Assembly (NCBI RefSeq): GCF_047948215.1
Contig: NC_134455.1
Coordinates: 156,594,575 to 156,658,574, forward strand
Reading direction: 5' to 3'
DNA from: Lycorma delicatula
Taxonomy: Eukaryota; Arthropoda; Insecta; Hemiptera; Fulgoridae
DNA length: 64,000 bases
This document shows positions 53,725 to 64,000 of the stretch, piece after piece. A program made the translations under genes and the position numbers. The notes beneath the pieces were generated by a model. It searched no databases, had not been told where the DNA came from, and saw nothing but the letters and a program-made list of their open reading frames with translations. Numbering within the stretch: the first letter of the stretch is position 1; each line of letters begins with the position of its first letter.

Positions 53725-56700
53725 AATTTTATTTGAATCTTATTTTGCCTTGTAAATTTATTAGAAATCCGAGATATCCTATTATTCAATCTAACTAAGC
53801 TAGGATATATTCTTAGTGATTGTCTTCCTATAAAAGTTAAACATAAGAATATTGTTACATCCCTTCTTACAGGTGACATTAACACAAATCTTTCAACTAT
53901 ACTTGAAAGTTTTTGGAAAATTGACGAAATTGATTCTGGTCTTTTAGTAAATGAAACTTTTACATGTGAAGTCATTTTCAACTCAATACTACTGGAAACA
54001 ATCAAGGCAGATTTATCATATCGCTACCACGTACATCTGATAAATTGTGGCTAGGTGATTCTTTTATCAATGCTAAAAATAGTTTTTTATATTTGGAACG
54101 AAGGTTATGCAAAAATTCTAATCTTAAAATCGAATATTCAGCCTTTATGCAACAATATTTAAATTTTAGTCACATGTCATCACTCAATTCAGACAATTTA
54201 TTAACTAATGAATCAGACATATATTATTTACCACACCATCCAATATTTAAGCCCGCAAGTCTAATGACTAAAATGTGAGTCATCTTTGACAGTTCAGCTA
54301 AGACCTCTAATGGTTTATCTCTTAATGATACGCTATTAGTCATACCTATTGTCCAATAGGACCTATTCTCAATAATACTGAGATTTAGAATCCATAACTA
54401 TGTCATTTCTTCAGATATAGCAAAGATGTATCATCAAGTACTAGTTAAACCTAATGACCTAATTTACAATGCATTCTGTGGCATGAATCTCCAGATCAGG
54501 AATTGAAACATTTTGTATTAAGAATTATAACATATGGAACTGCTTGTTCTCCATACTTAGTCCATAGATGTCTAGTTCTATTCCTTTAACCCAAGAACAT
54601 GATTTATGTACCTTAGGCATTTTATGAAACAACTCTACAGATACATTATCATTTCAAATTACTCATTCTATTAATACTAAAATGTATACTAAAGAACTAT
54701 TCTTTCTATTATTGCAGGAGTATTTGTCCGATTGGGTCTCATCGGTCCTTTTGTTTTCTATCATAAATGCTTTAAGCAATCTTTATGGCAACTTAAAGTT
54801 AGTTGGGACGAAAGATTACTCACAACAGTGTTATCACAATGGTATAAGTTATACAATCAGTTGCACGTAACTGAATTAATTGAGATAAGTTGACCAATTA
54901 AATTCAACAATGATGCTAAGGTTAGCTCAACCCAAATACATGGATTTTCCGATGCCTCCATAAAGAGTTACGGCTGTTATATCTGCATTTGAACATTATT
55001 TTTAATCAAACAATTTCATGTAACTTACTTTGTTCCAAATCAAACTTGCTCCCTTAAAGCAATTAACACTACCAAGGCTTTAATATTTGGTTTTTTATTA
55101 CTCACACGTTTGTTAGTGAAAGTAATCAATGTTCTGAACGTACATGTTGATGAAATACATTTGTATACAGATTCGACAATAGCATTAGCCTGGATTCTTG
55201 GACATCCATCAAATTGGAAGGCATTTATTAATAATAGAATTACTGAAATTCAAAGAGATGCCTCAACTGCTAGATGAACCTATGTCAAGATCTTTGAAAA
55301 TCTAGCTGACATATTGTCTAGGGGTTGTAATTCAATTAAATTAATTGATATGTCACTTTGGTGACATGGTTCTCCTTGGCTCTTACAATTCTCACCTCAT
55401 TGGCTAAATAATCATATTAACTTTAACAGTCATAGTAAGGATCCGGAATATCTTATAGAAAAACATAAAAATACTTTTATATCAACATCTTTTGTACACA
55501 CTGTCTTATTTGATTATATATAATAATTTCATCTTTACATAAGTTAATTCGCACATTCAGCTTTTGTTTCCGATTTATTCACAATCTTAAATTAAATCTT
55601 AAATATATATTTCATGAGGAGGTATCCCTATCCAAATTTTCACATGTACACTTCAGTAATGAAATAAATAATCTTTAAAACAATCAAGCTATCTCTAACC
55701 AAAGTAAAATCATTTTACTTGACCCATTTCTGGATGACTTAGGACTATTACGAGTGGGAAGTAGATTACCAAACTCTTTATTATATTATGAGGCTAAACA
55801 TTCTATTATTTTACACCCAAAGGCAAATATAACAAAACTAATTATTACTACTGAGCATTTTTGTCTTACATTCTGGTATACAATTGACACATCAGTCATT
55901 ACACCAGAAATACTGGCTCATAAATGGTAAAACAAGCATTTCATCAATCATTAATAAATGCTTAACTTATTTTTGTTTTAACGCAAAAACTCAAGTGCAA
56001 CAACTTGATCAGTTTACCATCTTTCAAAGTAGCACCTTCCCATCCATTCTCTGTCTGTGCAATAGACTATGGAGGTCCACTTACAATTCGTCAGAGCGGG
56101 CAGTGATCCAAAGACTTAGTAAATCTTATATCGCACTTTTTATATGCTTCAGTACTAAAGCGATTCATTTAGAATTAATCTTGGACTACACAGTCATTCA
56201 TTGCAACACTAAAAAATATATTTATGAAGAGGTATCCCTATCCAAATTTTTTCAGATAATGGTTGTAATTTCTGTTCTGCCAGGAACATTTTTTATGACT
56301 TATTTAAATTCTTAAATTCAGAAAATTTTAAAGTCAACATTTAAGTCTTTTCTTCCAAACAAACACATCATGATCATTTATTCCACCTTCTTTGCCCCAT
56401 TTTGGTGGCTTATGGAAGAGTGCAATTAAAAGTGTAAAATATCATCTACATCATGTAGAAGGACAAACAAGCCTGTCTTAATTCTCGTCCCATTTTCACT
56501 GTTTCCACAGTCACTGGGACCCAGAACTCCTATTACCTGGAAATTTTTTTGTCGGCTGTCCACTTACATCTTTACCTGAGCTCAGTTACTAAAAAATTGA
56601 AATTAACTGCATAGGGGATTGGCACCTACTCTAGAAATTTGTCCAATCCATAAGGAAACTATGGTCTAAGGACTACCTTCATTACCTTCATCAGAGAAAT

Positions 56701-56910
56701 AAATGGCATTTTCCTTTGAGTAATCTGTCTATTGGAGATTTAATATTAATCTCCAAGGAAAACTCTTCACCAATGCAGTGGAAATTTGGAATCATCACTC
56801 AAGGTCCTGATAAATTAGTAAGAGTTGTGTCGATTTGAATACTACTAATGGTCAACTATGAAGACCTGTCCATAAATTATGTTTACTGTCAGTATCTGGC
56901 GATTAAATGA
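53725..56910 (+). mobile_element. BEL/Pao LTR-retrotransposon relic (internal pol region)
   Basis: A heavily decayed pol region of the BEL/Pao (Belpaoviridae) type on the plus strand. In order: the segment between protease and reverse transcriptase (53860-54280, ESFWKIDEID and YYLPHHPIFKP); reverse transcriptase start near 54290-54560 (FDSSAKTSNGLSLNDTL-like text, then IAKMYHQV and GTACSPYL); connection region near 54680-54900; RNase-H text YTDSTIALAWILGHPSNWKA near 55160; integrase zinc-binding and core text near 55840-56260 (QKYWLINGKTSI, FICFSTKAIHLELI); and a C-terminal end near 56900. The part that should hold the catalytic YxDD box is missing around 54575. There are many stops, and no gag and no LTR pair are recognisable. 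Long dead. Confidence 0.78.
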
Positions 56911-57311
56911 ATATTTTTTATTAAAATTAAATAATAGTTTCATTGATTTCAAATTGTACTTTATTATTGTCATTATTCAATTATAATTTATTAATGTGCT
57001 TTTCAAATGTGATTCTTGGTATGTTCATAAATGTTTTATATTGTTCGTAATTTAATATTGCATATTTATGTCGATATATTTACATCGTCTTCATATGGCT
57101 CTTTTATTTCTAACACTCTACAGACTAATTACCATATTACATTCACATGTACATACATAATACACACAGGCACATGTGCAAACTATACATACAAATATAC
57201 ATCATAAACATACATACATACAACACACATACATATTATTTTATGTATTAAGGTACAAGACACAAGATATTTACATTATTATTTCTTTTATTTTTTATTT
57301 TTGGTTTCTGT
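56911..57311. other. AT-rich spacer
   Basis: AT-rich with ACAT-type simple sequence at 57150-57240. A BEL/Pao LTR could lie here but cannot be defined. Confidence 0.35.
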
Positions 57312-57365
57312 AGGGGGAGGAAAAAGCTCTGTCAGCTGTACTTGATAACAAAGTTGATATGGCTG
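57312..57365 (-). mobile_element. Short LINE 3'-end fragment
   Basis: On the minus strand the text GCTTTTTCCTCCCCCTACAG leads into an A-rich tail. This parallels the 3' terminus of the element at 57660-57893 (CTTTTCCTCCCCTACAAAAA). Only about 50 bases are recognisable. The CT-rich terminus shared by two nearby insertions suggests one LINE family. Confidence 0.45.
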
Positions 57366-57659
57366 TGAGCATTATTATTATTATAAATTATCATTATTCA
57401 TTTATGATCATTATTTTAAAATTGTATAATTATTGATATTAAATGGAAAATATATGTATTATGCATTCAATTATATAATCAGTATACTTGATTAAACTGT
57501 TTGTTACACTTGAAGAAATTATTGGATCATATTATTTGTATAATTTATTTTTGTATTGTCAATTATTACAATATTTATGTAACTTATTAACTCAATTATT
57601 ATTGATGTTCTTGTGTTCTTATAAAAAAGAAGAATTTATTTTTTGATGGGCAGTATTTT
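57366..57659. other. AT-rich spacer between two LINE ends
   Basis: ATTATT-rich simple sequence with no recognised feature. Confidence 0.4.
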
Positions 57660-57893
57660 ATTTTTTTTTGTAGGGGAGGAAAAGTCCACACTCACGGAAG
57701 TGCAGGGTTCTCACCCACTAAAACCCTCTCCTCCTATCATGCAGGGGCCGGATCTAAGCCATATGGTATGTACAGCTCCTGCATGATTACCCAGGCACTC
57801 TACTATCCAAATCCGTGTGACCAGAAGGCGTCCCCAGGGGGCGTCATCGACGAGTGACGACTTCGAGGAGCCCCTGCCACCCACACACAGAAG
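57660..57893 (-). mobile_element. LINE 3' UTR fragment (5'-truncated, R1-like style)
   Basis: A GC-rich island in AT-rich DNA. Read on the minus strand it ends GGTTTTAGTGGGTGAGAACC, then CCTGCACTTCCGTGAGTG, GACTTTTCCTCCCCTAC and an A-tail (T-run at 57662-57670 on the plus strand). The GGTTTTAGTGGGT.AG text before the tail resembles R1-group 3' ends. Upstream text (GATTACCCAGGCACTCTACT on the plus strand) is probably the last bit of coding or UTR. There is no obvious target duplication. Confidence 0.5.
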
Positions 57894-58349
57894 ATAGTTT
57901 GTTAAGATTCATTTTTTCTTTTTCTTCTTAATTAATGTAAATAAACAAGTTAAACAACTGTCATGTTCTTCTTATTTACTGAACCAGCTGATGTTAAATA
58001 TTATTCTATTTTATTAAAATCTATTGTTCACTATGTTTTAATTTACTAATTAACACACATAAAAACAGATCTAGCTAGACTAACTTATAATACATGTAAT
58101 ATAAATATATTTGTACTCTTAAACTCACTTCAGTTATTACAAAATAATATAAATCAAAATGTAATAATTTGATTAAAGATGATATAATATAAAGTGAATA
58201 AAAAAAGATGTGTTTTAATGAACATTTGAGTGTCCAGCAATTATTAATGTAGGTAGTTAACATAACTTGGTATTGCATCAAGGCTGTGATTATTGTACAA
58301 CTGTCTTTCTGCCTGCACTTTGTGACATATTGACTGGTGATAATGTAGG
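57894..58349. other. AT-rich spacer
   Basis: AT-rich with no recognised feature. The open frames at 58075-58518 (minus) and 58359-58714 (minus) are antisense shadows or chance. Confidence 0.4.
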
Positions 58350-58990
58350 TTATGAAGATTACAACATCCCCATTTTCTGTGGTAGAAGGTGCAAGTAAAA
58401 ACTCTGATCTTGGAGAGCCTCTAAATTTGCAGGCAAAGAGGAGGAAGTGTTGAGTTCCTGGACATTGAGAAGGTGGATTGAACCAAGTTTCGACCAAAAG
58501 GCAATGTAGTGATACCAAAATATTTGGTTATCAAGAGGAGTGAAGGAGATTCTAGTAAGATAAGTCCTTTCATGATAGCCAAAGATATCATGCAAGCTGC
58601 TGGAGGACCGGTAAAGGATCTAAGGAAGACTGAAGTAGGATTGTTTGTTGAAACTGTGAACGATTTACAATCATCATGGCTGATGAAGGCAAAGAAGATT
58701 AGACTGTTAGACATTGAGGTTTTTTTATCACTTGGGACTCTAAATACCTAGAAAGGTGTAGTTGTGTTGTGTGCAGGAAGTTGCTGAACTGCACAGAAAA
58801 GAAAATCTCCAAGAAACTGAATGAAGAAGGAGTTACAGCATGTTGCTTTGGCCTCTGTGTTGCATGTTTTGACATTTAACAAGCTGAAGTGTCTGGAAAA
58901 GATAAAGACTGGCTTTCACATGGACTAGAAGTTTGTCCGTTCATCTTGACACCATTGCGTTGCAGTGGATGTCAGAAGTTAAGTTAGTTT
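58350..58990 (+). pseudogene. LINE ORF1 (gag-like RNA-binding) fragment
   Basis: The open segment at 58509-58751 reads PKYLVIKRSEGDSSKISPFM, IAKDIMQAAGGPVKDLRKTE, VGLFVETVN and LLDIEVFLSLGTLNT. This matches the RRM-like N-terminal part of insect LINE ORF1 proteins, with typical text FLV.K...G..S..SPF.I.K, then L..G.LLVE and .V..H.TLN. After a stop the next frames give a GVV-type stretch, EIKAGY-like text and, near 58950, LTPLRCSGCQKL, the first cysteines of the zinc knuckles (usual PLRC..CQ.FGH). The rest of the element is absent. The host-gene lookalike 'nucleic-acid-binding protein from transposon' belongs to the same family. Confidence 0.65.
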
Positions 58991-60274
58991 GGATGTCAGC
59001 CACATATTATGTATTGTATTATTTAATTGAAAATAATATTCTTGAATAACACAGAATAATTAAATATTATATATCATCATACCCAAGGTTAATGAAATTC
59101 TTAAATCAGCATAATGAAGCGATTACTCTTTTATAAAATAATATCATGATTCACTTTCTAAATTACTAGAAATATGGTTCTGAATGATCTGTATGAGAGT
59201 GTGATCCATTTTTTGGATGGAATTTCTCAATATTTTGGAATAACACTGAGAAATACTGAGATGTGTTTTTTAAATATTGTTTCATAGAAGGTTAATGCCA
59301 TTCAGTACTCATATGTACTATATTTTTTTATATCTATTCGCTAATTAATCTCTGAAGAGATGAAATCTTAAAGGTTAAGAGAATTGTTATCAATAAAAAT
59401 ATTTTTTTGAGAAGTTATTGTTTTTTATCTCCATATGGTTAATGTATCATTTCAACCAGTTTTGATGTGATCATATTGAATTAGTACTAGGGTTTGGTGT
59501 TGTCATTAGTATTTCTGAAAATCACAGAATAATTACTGTCAGTTCTTCACCTCCTTATCTCAACTATATATTTTACTCTATGGATTTACTCAAACGGATT
59601 TTAAGTAAATACTCTATGGATTTTGTATCAAACGTATTTGTAGGCATGCCTACAGGTATTAAGAACTTTAGATCTTGTATTAAAAATTGCAGCTTTTAAA
59701 TTATGATTTACACTATAATGTAAAATTTTGTATCCTTGATAATTAGATTATGTTAAATTATCTCTTTCAAATTGTCTTACTTTATTGTAACTTGTTTTGT
59801 TTAATGAAAATCAGTTACTAATAACTACCCTGAAACTTCTGTATTGTAAAGTAAAATAAAATGGTAGTGACTTTTAGAAAATAACTGAGTATAAAAGGAA
59901 CTCATACAAAATTGAAAGGCATTAGGTTGAGTAGTGATAAAGAAATGATGGGAAGACTATTGAAAAAGGTGTTATAGAGACTTTCAGTCTATTTTAGTGA
60001 GAGTATTTTTTTTGATTGTAGCTGTTAAGAGGAGGTGGAGAGAAGAAGAATAGAAGGCTGAAAGGAGCAGGGGATGTAGCTTCAGGGTCTTTTATTGAGT
60101 TACAAGCTCTGCAGTTGAACATTATCATGTTTTTGAAGTCAGTGAACATCCAAGTAGTCTACCGATGTAATTTGTAATTTACAAAAGATCCTTTTTTGTT
60201 CCTTTGTTTTAATGATAATTATTTTTTCTATTTGTCTTTCATTATCTTACAAATAGCCAATACGAGTGCATGTA

Positions 60275-60275
<1 letters not shown>
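58991..60275. other. AT-rich stretch without recognised genes
   Basis: No supported gene. A purine-rich stretch at 60020-60100 (GAGGAGGTGGAGAGAAGAAG) is unassigned. Confidence 0.45.

Positions 60276-60333
<58 letters not shown>
60276..60333. repeat. (CA)29 microsatellite
   Basis: An uninterrupted CA tract of about 58 bases followed by CCACATGCACGTGCGCACG, an alternating purine-pyrimidine extension. It gives spurious HTHT open frames. Confidence 0.97.
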
Positions 60334-60335
<2 letters not shown>

Positions 60336-61299
60336 ACATGCACGTGCGCACGAGGGCATGTGCACTCTCACAAAATTTTCACTCAAATGGTGTTTGCTCT
60401 AATTTTCATTACTGTGGCAATGCATATTGATATTTTTTATCAAATGAACATACACCTACATTAATAAATCCTACATAGATAGTTATATAATGTTATATTT
60501 ATACTAGCGGCAAGTACAAAGGGTCAACTGGAAGATATATTAAACAATTTTATTAATTCATCAAATATTTATCATTTCATTAAATCTTATTCATATAAGG
60601 ACAACATTGTTGTAAACCAAATAAATATAAAATAAAATATGTACAAAGAATATGTCAGAAGTGACAGATTAAAAAATAAACACAAAAGATTATTCAACAT
60701 TTGTAGTGTAACACTTGATAAATAAAAACACAATTATAAATATACATAAACCAAAATCTACTTCTGACACTGCCTTTTCAGAAAAAAAAGAAAATATTAT
60801 TAATGAATGCAATACAGATAAAAAAATCTCATAACCAGAATTAACAGATCAAAAGACAATCATTATACCATACTATATAGAGAGGCTATCCTCTCTTTAA
60901 AATCCAGAAATATAATGTTGTGAAAATAAGTACATCTTCATTATTATAACATAATATTATTATAAGACATGCAGAATTGTAAATCATAAACAGTACATAA
61001 AAACATAAATTAACAAAATAAATAAACACCTTAATAAATAAACACCTTTTAATATTATTTTAGAGATAATTTCCAAAGAAAAATATAAGAATAAAATGTT
61101 TTATTTTAGTTAAATTTTGAAAATAATATGGCATTGATTTGACCAACATATGATATAGTGTAAATAAGTTTGGTATTTGTCATTAATATATATTTATTCA
61201 GAACTAATTCTGAATTATTCTAATATTTTTTAAATTCAAAAAGGAAATGTAGTAGGAATCGAGTGACATTCATTAAAATTACCATTCATTAGGTATATA
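60334..61299. other. AT-rich stretch without recognised genes
   Basis: No supported feature. A 15-base tandem duplication of ATAAACACCTTAATA-like text lies near 61020-61050. Confidence 0.45.
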
Positions 61300-62594
61300 C
61301 GTGGTGTGTGAGAAAAGTAATGAGACTGACTTTTTACTTACCAAAGTTTTTATTTTTTTCAAACAACAATATTATCCCCTTCAAAGTAGTTTCCTTAGGC
61401 AGCTATACACCGGCGGAGTGGTTGTTCCCACTTCTGGTAGCATCGCTGGAAGGCTTCAACTGGTAGGGCATTTAACTGGTCGGTCACAGTCTTTTGAATG
61501 TTTTCCAGAGTTACAAAATGACGTCTTTTTAAGACATGTTTCAATTTCGGGAAAAGGAAAAATTCACAAGGACTCAAATCAGTTGAATTAGGGGGATTGA
61601 GGAACCGTAGGAATGCGTTTTGAGGTCAAAACTTCCGTGATGAAAATGGCCGTGTGATACCGGACATTGTCATGATGAAGGATCCTCTTGTCTGCAATGT
61701 CTGGTCTCATGCGACTCACTCTTTTCCTGAGCCTTTCAAGGACGCCTTTTAAAACACTTGATTGACTGTTTGTCCTGGAGAAACAAATTCTCTATGCACA
61801 ATACCCCTACTGTCAAAAAAGCAAATCAGCATGGTTTTTATCTTTGATTTCCTCATTCGACATTTTTTCTGTCGAGGAGATGACGGAGTGTGCCACTCTT
61901 CGCTTTGTTTCAGGATCGTACTCAAATATTCAGGATTCATCACCTGTGAACACAGGATTGAAGAATTGTTGGTCATTGTCAATCCTCTCAAGAATGTCAA
62001 TGCACACGTTTCTTCGATTGTCCTTCTGCTCCGTTGTGAGGTTTTTCGGCACCAATTTTGCATGTCCAAATCGTCTGTCAAAATCTGATGTACGGTGAAA
62101 GTGTTTAAATTTAACTATTCACTCATCATCAATATTGTTAAACGACGGTCTGATCTCACAAGAACCCTCACATGCTTAACTTTTTCTCCAGATTTTGAAG
62201 ATGAAGGTTAGCGAGGTTGGTCTTCAACGTGTTCTCAACTTTCCAAAAATGATTTGTGCCAGCGGAAAACTTGTGCTCTTGAGAAGCAATGTTTCCTATA
62301 GGCCTGTTTCAACTTTTCAAAGGACACAACTTTTCTCGCGGATTCCCCAAGTTTAACACAAAACTTGATTGCACAACGTTGCTTTAAATTCCAATGCTCC
62401 ATTTTCGTAACATACAACAAAAACACAACTTCACTGATGGGGCTGTCAAAAATAATGTGTTAGCTGAACGGAGTTGAAACTCGTACTGAGCACGTGGAAG
62501 GGATGAACAAACCGGTCTAGCACAGACCGGTAGACAAAGCGTTGCCAGATCGTTCGCAGTGCTACCAATCTCATTACTTTTCTCATACATCTCG
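61300..62594 (-). mobile_element. Mariner transposon with both inverted ends, 1295 bp
   Basis: The ends at 61300-61330 and 62564-62594 are imperfect inverted repeats (25 of 31 bases match, with TGAGAAAAGTAATGAGA shared), each bordered by TA, the mariner target duplication. The length is typical of a complete mariner. The minus-strand transposase starts at ATG 62402 (MEHWNLKQRCAIKFCVKLGE), continues with SRAQVFRWHKSFLES, then, after frameshifts, HTPSSPRQKKCRMRKSKIKT and MLICFFDSRGIVHREFV, and ends with LSPCEFFLFPKLKHVLKRRH to about 61390. The third catalytic residue of the DD34D triad is Glu (SPCEFFLF) rather than Asp. Several stops and frameshifts interrupt it. It is a different mariner lineage from the relic at 22.1-23.2 kb. 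Confidence 0.9.
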
Positions 62595-64000
62595 TATATT
62601 ATTAGAGTCGAATAAATATGAAGAATCATTTACATTTACCTTAGCGCAATTTAAGTGACTCTTTCTCATCTGAGAAATGAATCTTTTCAAATTTAGAATT
62701 TGTTATGATAAAACTCTGCATTTTCAAACCTACAAACACCAATAAAAAACTATTCAAACATTAATCTGCAATTTGGATATGTTTAGAGTTCAAGGTACAT
62801 GGCATATGGCATATCGCTTTCCACATAAATTAGCCCCTAATCTCTTCATAATATTCATGGTTTCCTTTTTAAGGTTGTGAGATTTAAATTCAAGAACAAC
62901 TCACTGTACTTGATAAGAGCAAAACAGATTAAAAATAAGTTACATTTACCGCTTGCTAAAGTTTGATTCATTTAACATCTTCAAAAATATGCGATTAACG
63001 ATTATCATTCAAAGATAACAATCTTATCAATTTTCTCTGAAAACAGCAATGAAATGGAGTGACTCCATATTCTACACAAGTTACTTCTCCCAGATTAATT
63101 TAAGGACACACTTTTTAAGAACTGGAGCTACAATCTCTTCAGATCCTTCAAAAAATTAAAAGTCAAAACCTCAGATGAATACAGCATTGTAGATTTAATA
63201 ATTAAGTTTAATCACTTCACTTGTCATGTACTGTGTGGCTTTAGAATTAATAAAATAAATTTCACCATATTAACTGCGATTCTGCATGCTGTAATAAAGT
63301 GCTTTGCTGCTCCATAAAATTTACCAGAGGAGGAGAATAGAATGTCTTGATATTTGAAAAAAAGCAATGAATTTTAACTTATTTACAAATATTTTTTTTT
63401 GTTATTTATAAAATTTCTTTAATCAAATTTTTGTATGAGAATTATGTTATTCATACATTGTACAATATTATTTCAATGATCATTATTTCGTTATCGTGTA
63501 ATAATGAAATAAGTTTAGAGTACTTTTGGATTAAAAGTCTACCATATCAGACAAAAACAAATTAAATTACAAAGATGACAAGGGTTCTCCATGTAAAACT
63601 ATTGCTATTATGAGTATCTCCTCAGAAAAAACCTAAATCCAAAAAACTTCCATTTGTGCCATTTGGTTGTCCTCCAATAAAACTTCCATTTTATTATCTT
63701 TACAATAAAAATACGCAAGATTTTAATTAGTTTCCCATCAAGACCTACTTTTAATACTTAATTACATAATGAGCAATGAGCAATATAGCAAAGGCGTTAG
63801 AGAAATAGATAAATTTTCCAACAAAATAGAACGAGCTCTTGAGTTCGTTTAGTTTTCTGCATGCATCATGATTTTTAGAACAAAGTACTTTTTCAGGACG
63901 AGTACTTAAGTTTCATAAAAAACTTCTATAACCGTTAAACTTGTTATTCTTTTAATTCTACCTTATAAATAATCTTATCCTCTCTTTTTGTTTGTTCTAA
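62595..64000. other. AT-rich stretch to the right edge
   Basis: No open frames longer than about 60 codons and no recognised repeats or exons. A small direct duplication of TAATGAGCAATGAGCAATA lies near 63765-63785. Confidence 0.5.

Noticed and set aside
53565..54005. 146-codon minus-strand frame
   Set aside because: Its first part matches R1-like text but most of it is antisense to the BEL/Pao relic, so it is a chance fusion of two elements.
60196..60464. Open frames rich in HT repeats
   Set aside because: Translations of the CA microsatellite in two frames.

Overview
The window looks like insect nuclear DNA, most likely hemipteran. It is very AT-rich and gene-poor, with long homopolymer and AT runs. 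It contains one recognisable host coding exon with a eukaryotic splice donor, tRNA-derived SINEs, several non-LTR retrotransposon types (RTE/CFDP2-like, Jockey-like, R1-like), a BEL/Pao element, and decayed mariner, Tc1 and hAT transposons. No bacterial-style operon, CRISPR array or intact transposase is present. The hemipteran placement is an inference from the mix and style of the repeats and was not tested.

Host gene. On the minus strand at 1300-1598 is the first coding exon of a myosin-IX gene (Ras-association domain). Its first intron runs off the left edge. Because the gene is on the minus strand, its promoter must lie to the right. The best candidate visible is a CpG-enriched, repeat-free patch at about 29.5-30.9 kb with a good minus-strand splice donor at 30010/30009. 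If that is right, most of the left half of the window is a large 5'-UTR intron filled with transposon debris.

Left half (1.6-32.9 kb). AT-rich DNA carries two ZBED5-type hAT relics in opposite orientation (6.9-9.1 and 10.3-11.6 kb), two copies of one SINE family (11.6 and 23.8 kb; the first has a perfect 15-bp target duplication), a perfect 44-bp-arm foldback (13.3-13.6 kb), two inverted copies of an unidentified repeat (2.5 and 14.6-15.4 kb, the second split by a LINE 3' end), another LINE 3' end (21.3-21.7 kb), a mariner relic (22.1-23.2 kb), and a Tc1/mariner-like relic (24.65-25.6 kb) ending in a 58-bp palindrome.

Right half (32.9-64 kb). This is denser in repeats. It holds a Jockey-like LINE (-) abutting a ZMYM1-type hAT (+) at 33.0-37.6 kb, a large TC/AC microsatellite at 39.7 kb, an RTE-like LINE (+) at 41.2-44.06 kb, a Tc1 3' end and a second SINE family at 44.1-44.6 kb, a Jockey-like LINE (+) at 46.9-50.5 kb, and a pile-up at 51.3-57.9 kb (Jockey-like LINE -, SINE -, R1-like LINE -, BEL/Pao +, two LINE 3' ends -). 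It ends with a LINE ORF1 fragment (58.4-59.0 kb), a CA microsatellite (60.3 kb) and a mariner with both inverted ends (61.3-62.6 kb). Every transposon protein found is broken by stops, frameshifts or deletions.

The most interesting small-scale signals are a 3' core shared by the two SINE families, and a C-rich tail motif shared by one SINE copy and two LINE 3' ends. No convincing new multi-gene system is present.
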